DNA from: Didymella arachidicola
Lineage: Eukaryota > Ascomycota > Dothideomycetes > Pleosporales > Didymellaceae
Assembly: GCA_016630955.3 (NCBI GenBank)
Contig: CM049987.1
Location: 682,001-746,000, forward strand
Length of the DNA: 64,000 bases
Reading direction: 5' to 3'
Part shown: positions 10,518-19,285 of the stretch, piece after piece
Layout: the number at the start of each line of letters is the position of its first letter
Numbering within the stretch: the stretch's first letter is position 1
The notes under the pieces: generated by a model
What the model was told of the DNA's origin: nothing
The model's input: the letters and a program-made list of their open reading frames with translations, nothing else
Database searches by the model: none
Made by a program: the position numbers and the translations under genes

Positions 10518-11060
10518 GTTGCGCTGCTAGAGCACGTGGTGGAAGTGCGAGAGAAGACGCTGGCGGCAGAGCACCCACGCCGACTAGCGTCGCAGCACGC
10601 ACTCGCAATGGCATACCAAGCAGACGGGCAGGTGCACAAGGCATTAATGCTGCTAGAGCACGTGGTGGAAGTGCGAGAGAAGACGCTGGCGGCAGAGCAC
10701 CCAGACCGACTGGCGTCGCAGCACAACCTCGCGGGAGCATATGAAGCAGACGGGCAGGTGCACAAGGCGGTAACGCTGCTGCAGCACATAGTTGAAGTAG
10801 AAGAGAAGACGCTGGCGGCAGAGCACCCTTCACGACTGGCGTCGCAGCACGCACTCGCCATGGCATACGAAGCAGACGGACAGGCGCACAAGGCGGTTGC
10901 GTTATTGCAGCATGTCGTTGCGGTCGAAGCTCGTACTCTTCGAGAAGACCATCCTTCGAGGCTAGTATCAGTCGAAGCTTTGGCCGACATGCGTGCTGAG
11001 CTAGCTGCGGACTCAGACGAAGCATCGTCTACGTCTTGCGAGAGCTCTCCAGTATCGTAG
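10518..11060 (+). pseudogene. C-terminal fragment of a second TPR-repeat NLR
   Basis: Plus-strand frame with one partial and three complete 42-residue TPR units (the last one diverged), then a tail ending SSTSCESSPVS and a TAG. Unit wording and tail match the intact NLR at 3269-7424, whose tail reads FSMLCENSAI at the same place, so the two are paralogues in opposite orientation. Everything upstream (PNP, NB-ARC and most TPRs) is gone and is replaced by the transposase fragment at 9665-10517. There is no start codon of its own. Confidence 0.88.
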
Positions 11061-11345
11061 CTAGCTTCGGTAGTCCTGTCATTAATAGTAGTAGAGATAG
11101 TGCGTGCCTAGATGACTACAGATGCTCTATCCAGCCTCGTTTTCTAGAAGACTAGTGCTAGTGCCAGTGCCAGTGCTGCAGTTGCTTGCAAAACAGTTCT
11201 AATTATCTTAGAGAAGTAGCTGTTACAGTAGCTGCAGCTTGCGTCTCTGCAGTTGCTACCTCTGTACGTTTCTGTCCTTGTTGTCGCCAGAGGACTGTCA
11301 TAAATTACCACAAATCCAGGAAGACTGCTGATGTATCTAGTCATA
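11061..11345. other. 3-prime flank of the NLR fragment
   Basis: Aligns loosely with the reverse complement of about 3020-3268 downstream of the intact NLR. It is interrupted at a TA dinucleotide (11344-11345) by the transposon block, and the flank resumes at 21113. It includes a short GTGCCA-type repeat near 11156-11176. Confidence 0.5.
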
Positions 11346-11388
11346 ACGTACATGTACAACGAGCGGGACACTTTTGCCAAGACTACAC
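11346..11388 (+). repeat. Left terminal inverted repeat of the decayed pogo-like element
   Basis: Starts ACGTACATGTAC and runs through GCCAAGACTACAC. It matches the right end on the other strand, except for one base and a 16-bp internal duplication in the right copy. The inner part (GCCAAGAC-ACAC) also resembles the subterminal sequence of the intact pogo element at 35035. Confidence 0.75.
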
Positions 11389-11569
11389 CAAAATTCCCCC
11401 TATTATAGCCTAAAACACCACAAACTGGCGCTGCATAAGGCAAAACAAGCTGTAATATTACTAAGAGACCTCTTCTACAGCATTCTTGCATGTTCGCGCG
11501 TTGTGCCTACTCTCTCTGCACTGTCTACACTGTTGTTAGGATAGTTCACCTCCTTTAGCCCGCACCTGC

Positions 11570-12033
11570 TGTTGAAGTCGTACTTTAAGCAAAGCTCGTA
11601 AGCACTAATTCTATTGGTTCTCGGGGATGAGTACGGTGACAGGAAGCCGAAGGGGTTGGTTGCAGTAAGGTGTACAGATACGATCTGTCAGTCTTGAAAG
11701 CAAGGTAACGATGAGTAGTACAGAGTAGACTGTCTAGCTCGAAGGTTGGGTTTGAGATCCAAAGACAAACTTGATAACTTAGGTTGAACACACACTATAA
11801 GAGTTGTGTTCCTACTAGAATATATACTTGGTAGGAAAGTAGTAACATCCTATGTCTCCTATACCGTCCTGTTCCTTATGGGATGGTTTGCCATCGTGGG
11901 ATGGTACGCCATCCCGTGACTTCGGGGATGGTGCGTCTTGGCGGGATGGCATATATCACGTGACACGTGACACGCTGTCATCCAAGCGCTGCCCCGCTTC
12001 CTATCACTACCTGTTCTTTCGGAGATCGTAACA
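11570..12033 (-). repeat. Solo LTR of the Gypsy family, diverged copy
   Basis: 464 bp in minus orientation, beginning TGTTGAAGTCG and ending GATCGTAACA on the plus strand. The 5-bp target duplication CCTGC is present at 11565-11569 and 12034-12038. Its U3 repeats differ from those of the full-length element, so it is older. A solo LTR is what remains after the two LTRs of an element recombine. Confidence 0.88.
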
Positions 12034-12289
12034 CCTGCTTCTTTGCCTTCTTACCATCACTACGCGCGCTAAACTACTGCAGAGCAGCTATCTGCTGGCC
12101 CTCTTCAACTGCAAGGCTTCCCTTAGCTTAAATACGCTTTCTTTTGTGCGATTTACGTCGCGTAGCGGCTTTATTAGCTGCTTAAAGCTTAGCTATCTCC
12201 TATTATGCTAAAACTAGCTTGTGCGCAACAATTACTGCCCCCTTTGCGTAGTGCTTAAGCGCGCTTAGCACAGAATTTAGGAAGCTGCC
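12034..12289 (-). pseudogene. Remnant of Fot1-like transposase C-terminus
   Basis: On the minus strand one frame reads KGAVIVAHKLVLA, then an ANKAATRRKSHKRKRI-like stretch and GSLAVEEG, the coiled and basic end of Fot1-type transposases. Stops interrupt it where homologues carry Gln codons, which fits CAA to TAA. A second, more decayed stretch of similar sequence seems to lie near 20700-20800. Confidence 0.6.
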
Positions 12290-12568
12290 TGTTACGATCT
12301 CCGAAAGAACAGATACTGATAGGAAGCGGGGCATCGCTTAGTTGACAGCGTGTCACGTGTCACGTGATGCCTCCCGCCAAGGATGGGCTTCCGGGATGCC
12401 ATAGTATCCCAGGATGCCATAACATCCCCGGATGCCATAACCTCCAGGATATAGTTAGCACATAGGATGCAGCGGATATACCTATGTATATATTCTAGTA
12501 GGAACACAACTCTTACAGTTTGTGTTCAACCTAAGTTATCAAGTTTGTCTTTGGATCTCAAACCCAAC
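12290..12568 (+). repeat. Older Gypsy-family LTR, first part (continues at 19771)
   Basis: Begins TGTTACGATCTCC, preceded by CTGCC (12285-12289). It runs to CCAAC, where the full-length element inserted. The remaining 175 bp are at 19771-19945, followed by CTGCC (19946-19950), so the older LTR has its own target duplication. Confidence 0.88.
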
Positions 12569-13048
12569 TGTTACGATCTCCGAGTTGCGAGGTACTGATA
12601 GGAAGCGGGGCATCGCTAAGGATGACAGCGTGTCACCAATCACGGGACTCCGGGATGGCATCCCGCCAAGACATGACCTCCGGGATGGCATGACCTCCGG
12701 GGATGGCATGACCTCCGGGGATGGCACGACCTCCGGGATGGCAAGACCTCCGGGGATGGCACAACCCTTGGGATGACCTCCATTACCTTCACTATATAAT
12801 CTAGTAGGAACACAACTCTTACAGTTCGTGTTCAATCCTAAGTTAAAGTTTGTCTTTGGATCTCAAACCCAACCTTCGAGCTAGACAGTCTACTCTGTAC
12901 TACTCATCGTTACCCTGCTCTCAAGACTGACAGATCGTATCTGTACACCTTATTGCAACCAACCCCTTCGGCTTCCTGTCACCGTACTCATCCCCGAGAA
13001 CCAATAGAATTAGTGCTTACGAGCTTTGCTTAAAGTACGACTTCAACA
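12569..13048 (+). repeat. 5-prime LTR
   Basis: 480 bp. U3 contains about six imperfect copies of a 17-18 bp unit (CCGGGGATGGCATGACCT type) at about 12650-12770. A TATA box (TATATAAT) lies at 12793-12800. Transcription would then start near 12825-12830, at the edge of the GTGTTCAA motif (12828-12835). Confidence 0.93.
12793..12800 (+). promoter_or_regulatory. TATA box of the retrotransposon
   Basis: TATATAAT within the LTR, about 35 bases before the GTGTTCAA motif that can pair with the primer-binding region. It is repeated in the 3-prime LTR. Confidence 0.6.
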
Positions 13049-13050
13049 TT

Positions 13051-13058
13051 TTGAACAC
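13051..13058 (+). other. Candidate self-priming primer-binding site
   Basis: TTGAACAC, two bases after the LTR, is the exact reverse complement of GTGTTCAA at 12828-12835, close to the predicted mRNA 5-prime end. I recognise no tRNA 3-prime end here. This matches the Tf1-type arrangement in which the transcript primes its own reverse transcription. Confidence 0.5.
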
Positions 13059-13065
13059 CCCCAAG

Positions 13066-15318
13066 ATGAGTACTACCTCAGGATCCCGTGCTACCCCAAG
13101 CAACTCCAACGCATCACGCCGTACGGCTGATGACGATCTCGACATGGACGAGGAGGCAGCGGCGCCTGCCCCTACCAGTGTTTACCCAGTGGCTAAACCC
13201 GAGGCCTTTGATGGCACTCGCGACAAGCTGGAAGACTGGCTCATGAAGTTCGATCTGTTTTTCATGTTCCAAGGAGAACGCATCCCAGAGGAGAAACGTG
13301 TCACTTTTGTGAGTACGTTTATGAAGGATCGCGCGTTCACTTGGATCAAACCCTTTATTCGCCGTTACCACGACGGAGCAAGCAACTCAGCAGACATCGA
13401 CCCATGGATCGAAGACTTCGATCTGTTCAAGGAACAGATTCGCCAAGTATTTGGAGTACACAACGAACCAACCATCGCCCGACGCGAGATTCAGCGCATC
13501 CGACAAACTGCGTCCGCCGCCGACTACGCTGCTAAGTTTCAGCAAGTAGCTACGTTCACCGGCTGGGACGACGTTGCGTTGATGACCATGTTCAAACAAG
13601 GCCTTAAGCCCAAGGTCAAGGAAGAGCTCATGCGGACTGCCGCAGCTACCGATACCTTCGACGCGTTAGTAAACGAAGCAATCAGTATCGACGTCAAGCT
13701 CTACGACCTTCAACAAGAATTACGAGAGGACCCTCGTGTGCGAGTCGTGACTCAGGTCGCTCGCCCACCCCAGGCTCCACGCAACCAGTGGCGCAACAAC
13801 AACTACCGCCGTGGTCAACGTGGTGGCCTTTACCAAGCCAACATGGGACGCCGTGTCCACAACGATACGAACAGTGGATACTACGGTCCTGCAGCAATGG
13901 ACCTCTCCAACATCAACAAAGGACCTGAACGATGGAATGAGAAAAAGAAGGGTAGTAACAACCGCGGTGATAAGTCTTCAGTGACTTGTTACGGCTGTGG
14001 CAAGACAGGCCACTACGCCCGCGACTGTCGCATGAAGAACAAAGTGACCAGACAGCTGAACATGCTGGCTCATGACGACAGCGGCGACCAAGAGTGGGAG
14101 GTCGTTACTAATGAGATGGGACGTCTCATGGAAGACCCCACTTCCGGACTTGACAACGACTACATCGAGGAGTCCGATGAGGATGCTCCAAGCAAGCAAA
14201 TCCGGTCACCAACACCCTACCCTAAGGAAGAGTGGATTGACAATGATCCCCGTCAACACCATGTGGTAGAGTGCGACATTAAGGACGGCAGCGCTATTGT
14301 TGGCAAACGATACTACGATTCCTTTTTCCGGCTCAACGACAAGTACTATTCAAAGGAAGGGAAACGTTTAATTGTATGCGACAAAACGCAACATAGTCAG
14401 GACATGATGGTCTCGCGCGACCAATCCACCCAGACTCCTGTCTTCCAAGAACCTCAAGTACCAACGATAAACTTGACCATTGTCAACAACATCCCAGAGC
14501 ACAAGGGAGAAGCGTCCTCCGTTTCTATCCAGACACCAAGCCTACAGGATGTCGAGTCTGTCCGCGATTGGATGACGGAAGAAAATATTCAACGGTCAAG
14601 ACGGTACTTGCTCGGTGACCCCGAAGCACTTAAGAGATTCGACCAACAGGTAGCCAATGCACAGAAAACCAACAAAGAATGGCACACGGAAGACTTTATC
14701 CGCTGGAAAGAAAGCAACTCCGCAACTCAGCAACAGCTGGACGACTACAACTTATACGCTCGAAGTCGAGACGAACCCGACTTCGACCGACAGCCCGCTT
14801 TGCCAACGTCGAGCTATACGTCGAAGCTGTTCCAGGATATTCGAAACCCGTACCATTCTCGACTACCACCTACGCAGTGCTACCACGAAGCCTGCGAAGA
14901 CCACAGACAGTACAAACTGAACAGTGGATGGTTTCCGAGTAAGCCCGAGGGCTGCGAGGAATACTGGTGGGAATGTATGGATACGTATTGCGCAGAACAC
15001 TTGTGGGATAAGCGCACGAATCTCCACTTTCCAGGAATTGAATGTGTGGAAGACATATTCAACATGCACATGGTACAAAACGAGAGGTGCTACGGCCACG
15101 AATGGGCTGAGTGTTTCCATCCGAAGTGCAGGAACCACGAGACACTAAAACGCCTGAGCGGTTTTATGCCCCAGGACGAGTCTTTTTTAGACATATGGCA
15201 AACAGACGCCAAGGACAACCCGGACGAGAGCTTTTTCTCAACGCAGTCCAGGGCTCCCGGAATCGACGTCAGGATTCCAATGAGGCCCAGTCCCTCATCA
15301 AATTCCCTGTCGTGCTAG
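13066..15318 (+). CDS. gag: Retrotransposon Gag polyprotein
   Basis: 750 residues from the ATG at 13066; the frame is open a little upstream but without an ATG. Residues about 45-220 carry the retrotransposon gag core (VYPVAKPEAFDGTRDKLEDW, then FMKDRAFTWIKPF), which builds the capsid. A CCHC zinc knuckle (CYGCGKTGHYARDC) lies at about 308-321 and would bind the RNA. The long tail after it, to residue 750, is acidic and contains several Cys/His pairs in its last 130 residues (for example CYHEACEDH); its role is unknown. The end overlaps pol in the -1 frame. Complete, with no stops. Confidence 0.92.
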   Translation: MSTTSGSRATPSNSNASRRTADDDLDMDEEAAAPAPTSVYPVAKPEAFDGTRDKLEDWLMKFDLFFMFQGERIPEEKRVTFVSTFMKDRAFTWIKPFIRRYHDGASNSADIDPWIEDFDLFKEQIRQVFGVHNEPTIARREIQRIRQTASAADYAAKFQQVATFTGWDDVALMTMFKQGLKPKVKEELMRTAAATDTFDALVNEAISIDVKLYDLQQELREDPRVRVVTQVARPPQAPRNQWRNNNYRRGQRGGLYQANMGRRVHNDTNSGYYGPAAMDLSNINKGPERWNEKKKGSNNRGDKSSVTCYGCGKTGHYARDCRMKNKVTRQLNMLAHDDSGDQEWEVVTNEMGRLMEDPTSGLDNDYIEESDEDAPSKQIRSPTPYPKEEWIDNDPRQHHVVECDIKDGSAIVGKRYYDSFFRLNDKYYSKEGKRLIVCDKTQHSQDMMVSRDQSTQTPVFQEPQVPTINLTIVNNIPEHKGEASSVSIQTPSLQDVESVRDWMTEENIQRSRRYLLGDPEALKRFDQQVANAQKTNKEWHTEDFIRWKESNSATQQQLDDYNLYARSRDEPDFDRQPALPTSSYTSKLFQDIRNPYHSRLPPTQCYHEACEDHRQYKLNSGWFPSKPEGCEEYWWECMDTYCAEHLWDKRTNLHFPGIECVEDIFNMHMVQNERCYGHEWAECFHPKCRNHETLKRLSGFMPQDESFLDIWQTDAKDNPDESFFSTQSRAPGIDVRIPMRPSPSSNSLSC
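15183..15189 (+). other. Candidate -1 ribosomal frameshift site TTTTTTA
   Basis: The heptamer lies in the gag frame as T-TTT-TTA, the canonical X-XXY-YYZ arrangement. It sits inside the gag/pol overlap, 129 bases before the gag stop. Slipping back one base gives the pol frame exactly (FFRHMANRRQG). No pseudoknot was modelled; GGAATC/GATTCC about 65 bases downstream could form a stem. Confidence 0.65.
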
Positions 15319-18300
15319 AAGGCACCAGGATGACGGCATTGTTGGACTCAGGAGCACAGAGCAACTACGTGTCTCAATCCGCTATCGCGCAAGCAGGCTT
15401 GCAGAAGCGAAGAAAGGAGGAACCATACCCTTTACGAGTAGCCAACGGAGAACCAATGCCAGGAGAGTCGACTGTGACCCACGAAGTGGTACAGCGACGT
15501 CTGAAAGTATTCAACCACGAGGAATTGATAGACCTAGATGTTCTGGGAACGGCCGCCCACGATATCATATTAGGACTTCCTTGGTTAAGAGAGCACAATC
15601 CATGGATCGACTGGAAGAACCAGCGAATAACGCTCACGTGTCACGGATCAGGTACACCCGGACAGCGACCCGCGCAGCTCACGACGCAGCTGGTGGATGA
15701 GAAGGAGATTAACAACATCTCTTCGAACAAGACGCGCCAAGTTAGAGCGGTCGACCGCGCAGATACCAACCAGCCCCAGGATCACAAAGCGACGGTTAAG
15801 GAGAACAGTACAACTCCTGACATCCCGGACGAATACAGAGAGTTTATAGACCTCTTCCGCGATGAGAAGACTGCGAAGGCATTACCGCAGCACCAAGAAT
15901 GGGACCACGAGATTAAGCTCGAGCCAGGCAAGAAGCCCCCATTCGGGCCCATATACCAGATGTCAGAAAAGGAACTTGAGGAGCTGCGCAACTACCTTAA
16001 GGAGAACCTCGACAAAGGATTCATTCGAGAATCAGAATCCCCAGCAGGATTTCCCGTTCTATTCGTACCAAAGAAAGATGGCAAGCTACGACCTTGTATC
16101 GATTACCGAAAGCTCAACGATATCACGATCAAGAATCGTTACCCGCTACCGAACATCAGCGAACTTCAGGATCGGTTAGCAGGAGCACAGTACTTCACTG
16201 CGTTAGACTTAAGAGGAGCATACAACCTCATCCGCATGAAGGAGGGCGAAGAATGGAAGACGGCGTTTAGAACCCGTTATGGTCATTACGAGTATTTGGT
16301 TATGCCGTTCGGGCTCACCAACGCACCAGCGACATGTCAAGCCCTAATCAACAACGTGCTAAGGGCACACTTGGACATTACCGTGGTGGCGTACCTCGAT
16401 GACATCCTAGTGTACAGCAAAACACTAGAAGAGCATGTCGAACACGTACGACAAGTGCTTGCCTGCCTAGGAGCAGCGCACCTACGCTTAAAACCCGAGA
16501 AGTGCGAGTGGCACAAGGAGGAAGTCGAATTCCTAGGGTTTGTAGTGGGACGATATGGAGTCAAGATGAGCCAAGCAAAGATTCAGGTTGTGAAGGATTG
16601 GCCAACACCCAAAACCGTTAAGAACATTCAAGAGTTCCTTGGGTTTGTCAACTTCAACCGACGCTTCATCAAGGATTACTCCACGAAGGCCTTGCCGCTT
16701 ACGAAACTTACGCGGAAGGACACACCCTTCAAATGGGGCGAGGATCAGGACAAAGCTTTTGAAACGTTGAAACAGGCTTGTATAGATCCACCCACGTTGG
16801 TTACATTCAGGAGCGGAGAACCGCTACGAATGGAAACAGATGCCTCAGATCTGGCATTAGGAGCATGCATCACACAGGAACGAGATGGTCAATGGCACCC
16901 GATTGCCTACTACTCACGCAAGTTCTCAGGACCCGAAGAACGATACGACGTACACGACAAAGAACTGCTCGCGATCGTATCTGCCCTAGAACATTGGCGA
17001 GTCTACGCTGAAAGTTGTTCGGAACTTACGATCTACACGGATCACAAAAACCTGGTACATTTCACGACAACAAAGGTATTGAACAGACGACAAGTACGAT
17101 GGTCTGAGACCCTCGGACAATATAAGTTCAAGATCCTCTATACACCAGGAAAGGACAACGGTAGAGCCGACGCACTCAGTCGACGACACGACCTCGCAGG
17201 ATCCAAGACGATCAACGAATCGGCGATCCTTGGTATCAATAGCGACGGATCGTTAGGACCGTCCCAGCAGCTCAACAATATGATGCTAGTACGCCAAGAG
17301 CATCATGTACCATCACAGGTACCAGAGGAACTGGAGGAAGAAGTCATAAGCAGTCACCACGATGACCCGCTTCATGGACACCCCGGTATCACCAGAACAA
17401 TGGAACTCATCAAGAGACATTACGAGTTCCCGAACATGCGCGACAAGGTCGCCAAGTTCATCAAGAATTGCGTAAGCTGTCAACAGAACAAACACAGCAC
17501 GCACGCCAAGTATGGAGAAGCACAGGCAATGGAGCCGCCAAAGGCACCATGGACGAACATTACGATGGATTTCGTTACACAGCTACCTGTCTCCAAGGAT
17601 CCTGTAACAGGATACACCTACGACTCAATCTTCGTTGTAGAGGATCGATTCACGAAAGCCGCTGAGTTTGTGCCTTTCCGCCACAGCTACACTGCAGAGC
17701 AGCTCGCACGAGTGTACCTGGATAGGATTGTTCGACACCACGGCATTTCCGAATCAATCATTAGCGATAGAGACAAGTTGTTTACATCGAACTACTGGAC
17801 CACGCTGTTAGCAGCTATTGGTACTAAGAAAAAATTGTCAACCGCGTATCATCCGCAGACGGATGGCCAAACGGAACGAGTGAACCAAACAATGGAGACG
17901 TACCTCCGCATCTACTGCAACCAGCAGCAAGACAACTGGGTTTCACTGCTACCTATGGCACAAATCGCGTACAATAACAAATTGTCGGAAGCAACAGGCG
18001 TAACGCCGTTCTTTGCAAACCACGGGAGACACCCAAATCTCTTTACCAGATCATTGGACAGTAACATTCAAACGGAATCAGCGATTAACTCTGTCGAAGC
18101 ACTGAAGGAAGTACACAGAAAATCGCTCGATAACATCGCTAAAGCTCAGTCACGGAGCATCTCTTATGTTAACAAGAAACGAAAAACGGCGCCTCTGCTA
18201 AAGGAGGGGGATAAAGTGTATCTCCTTACGAAAAACCTACGCACACGGCGACCAACGAAAAAACTGGACAAAGTCAAGGTCGGACCATTTTTCATTTCCA

Positions 18301-18689
18301 AGCAAATCAGCCCAGTCAACTATCGACTTGCGCTGCCCAAGGATGCAAAGATCCATCCAGTGTTCCACATCTCGCTGTTGGAACCAGCCGACCCTAGAAC
18401 GCCGATCCAGCAAGACTTTCACTACCAGGCAGACGGCCAGGACGAGTGGGAAGTCGAGAAAGTAATTAAACATCGAAAAACCAAAAAAAACAACGAATAC
18501 CTAGTCAAGTGGTTAGGATACCCAGACTCGGAAAACACGTGGGAACCAGAATCAAACCTCACGAACTGCCGCCAGTTGCTGACGCAGTATCGAAATTCTG
18601 TGGCCAGTACGGCACAGGATCCACAGGGTTTCCAGCAAGAAAGTCAACAAAGAGTTGGTCAGACGAGAGACCAAAAGAAGAATCGTTAG
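15189..18689 (+). CDS. pol: Retrotransposon Pol polyprotein with chromodomain
   Basis: The frame is entered from gag by -1 shift and ends at 18689. An aspartic protease motif LLDSGAQ lies at about 15338-15358. Reverse transcriptase has YLDD at 16392-16403. RNase H follows (METDASDLALGA, TDHKNL). Integrase has an HHCC zinc module near 17360-17480, and its three acidic residues are in TMDFV, ISDRDK and TERVNQ. A chromodomain (EWEVEKVIKHR...YLVKWLGYPDSENTWEP) lies at about 18448-18580. All catalytic motifs are present and no stop interrupts the frame, so the copy looks competent. The last 131 bases overlap an antisense ORF. Confidence 0.95.
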   Translation, partial: RHMANRRQGQPGRELFLNAVQGSRNRRQDSNEAQSLIKFPVVLEGTRMTALLDSGAQSNYVSQSAIAQAGLQKRRKEEPYPLRVANGEPMPGESTVTHEVVQRRLKVFNHEELIDLDVLGTAAHDIILGLPWLREHNPWIDWKNQRITLTCHGSGTPGQRPAQLTTQLVDEKEINNISSNKTRQVRAVDRADTNQPQDHKATVKENSTTPDIPDEYREFIDLFRDEKTAKALPQHQEWDHEIKLEPGKKPPFGPIYQMSEKELEELRNYLKENLDKGFIRESESPAGFPVLFVPKKDGKLRPCIDYRKLNDITIKNRYPLPNISELQDRLAGAQYFTALDLRGAYNLIRMKEGEEWKTAFRTRYGHYEYLVMPFGLTNAPATCQALINNVLRAHLDITVVAYLDDILVYSKTLEEHVEHVRQVLACLGAAHLRLKPEKCEWHKEEVEFLGFVVGRYGVKMSQAKIQVVKDWPTPKTVKNIQEFLGFVNFNRRFIKDYSTKALPLTKLTRKDTPFKWGEDQDKAFETLKQACIDPPTLVTFRSGEPLRMETDASDLALGACITQERDGQWHPIAYYSRKFSGPEERYDVHDKELLAIVSALEHWRVYAESCSELTIYTDHKNLVHFTTTKVLNRRQVRWSETLGQYKFKILYTPGKDNGRADALSRRHDLAGSKTINESAILGINSDGSLGPSQQLNNMMLVRQEHHVPSQVPEELEEEVISSHHDDPLHGHPGITRTMELIKRHYEFPNMRDKVAKFIKNCVSCQQNKHSTHAKYGEAQAMEPPKAPWTNITMDFVTQLPVSKDPVTGYTYDSIFVVEDRFTKAAEFVPFRHSYTAEQLARVYLDRIVRHHGISESIISDRDKLFTSNYWTTLLAAIGTKKKLSTAYHPQTDGQTERVNQTMETYLRIYCNQQQDNWVSLLPMAQIAYNNKLSEATGVTPFFANHGRHPNLFTRSLDSNIQTESAINSVEALKEVHRKSLDNIAKAQSRSISYVNKKRKTAPLLKEGDKVYLLTKNLRTRRPTKKLDKVKVGPFFISKQISPVNYRLALPKDAKIHPVFHISLLEPADPRTPIQQDFHYQADGQDEWEVEKVIKHRKTKKNNEYLVKWLGYPDSENTWEPESNLTNCRQLLTQYRNSVASTAQDPQGFQQESQQRVGQTRDQKKNR

Positions 18690-19155
18690 CCTGTAACCAG
18701 CCAGGATCAGCCCAAGGATCGGAGACAAGGGGGCCGGTAGCGGTACTCGAACTTTCCGCCTCTTGCGCCTGATCTTGCGCTTTCAGCAGCGCCAAATCAC
18801 GACGCGCAAATTGACGCTCACGATTCTCAACCTCCGCCAGCTCTAGACGAAGACGAGAAGTCTCAGCCTCTGCACGAAGGAGTGCGAGTCGCTTCTCTTC
18901 TTTCTCCTGCTCAACCTTTTCCCATTCCCCTTCAGGAACAAACAAGCTACACTCCGCCTTCACGGAGATGCAGCCAGCACATCGACCAGTAGCGGTATCG
19001 ACAAAACACCGAAAGTTCTTTTCTTCACACCTTTTACAACGGAACGCCATTTCTAGCGAACGCTCTTGAACGCGACGAGCACGAGCACGACGCTCCTCAG
19101 TGGACGACTGCGAGCGCGGGCCTCGCGGCTTTCGTGTTCCGGAATCCTTCGGCAT
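18559..19155 (-). CDS. Antisense cysteine-rich coiled-coil ORF inside the retrotransposon
   Basis: 198 residues from the ATG at 19155, on the strand opposite gag-pol, between the end of pol and the 3-prime LTR. Residues 1-35 are basic. Residues about 39-70 hold six cysteines (CKRC, C, CAGC, C), a possible zinc module. Residues 75-130 are a charged heptad-like coiled coil, and the C-terminus is acidic with WADPGW. I recall similar hypothetical proteins in Pleosporales genomes but know no function. Its 3-prime end overlaps pol by 131 bp. It has a clean start and no stop, in an element that is otherwise intact, so it is likely a real accessory gene. Confidence 0.7.
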   Translation of the reverse strand: MPKDSGTRKPRGPRSQSSTEERRARARRVQERSLEMAFRCKRCEEKNFRCFVDTATGRCAGCISVKAECSLFVPEGEWEKVEQEKEEKRLALLRAEAETSRLRLELAEVENRERQFARRDLALLKAQDQAQEAESSSTATGPLVSDPWADPGWLQANDSSFGLSSDQLFVDFLAGNPVDPVPYWPQNFDTASATGGSS

Positions 19156-19270
19156 GGTTAGGGAGGCTATGGAACTTCATAAGGAGACGACCTACGAACA
19201 GTACTTATAGGACGGGACCTACCCTGCGACCCACGGCACGGATAAACGATATATCGAGGACGATATGCTG

Positions 19271-19285
19271 AGAGGGGAGAGGTAG
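19271..19285 (+). other. Polypurine tract
   Basis: AGAGGGGAGAGGTAG directly precedes the 3-prime LTR (19286). It is the expected primer for plus-strand DNA synthesis. Confidence 0.75.

Noticed and set aside
10518..10990. Minus-strand extension of the transposase ORF up to 10990
   Set aside because: Upstream of the junction it is the antisense of the TPR fragment and not part of the transposase.
12539..12835. ORFs of 60-115 codons within the LTRs, repeated at 12.5, 19.3 and 20.5 kb
   Set aside because: They read through the U3 minisatellite on either strand; identical copies occur only because the LTRs are repeated.
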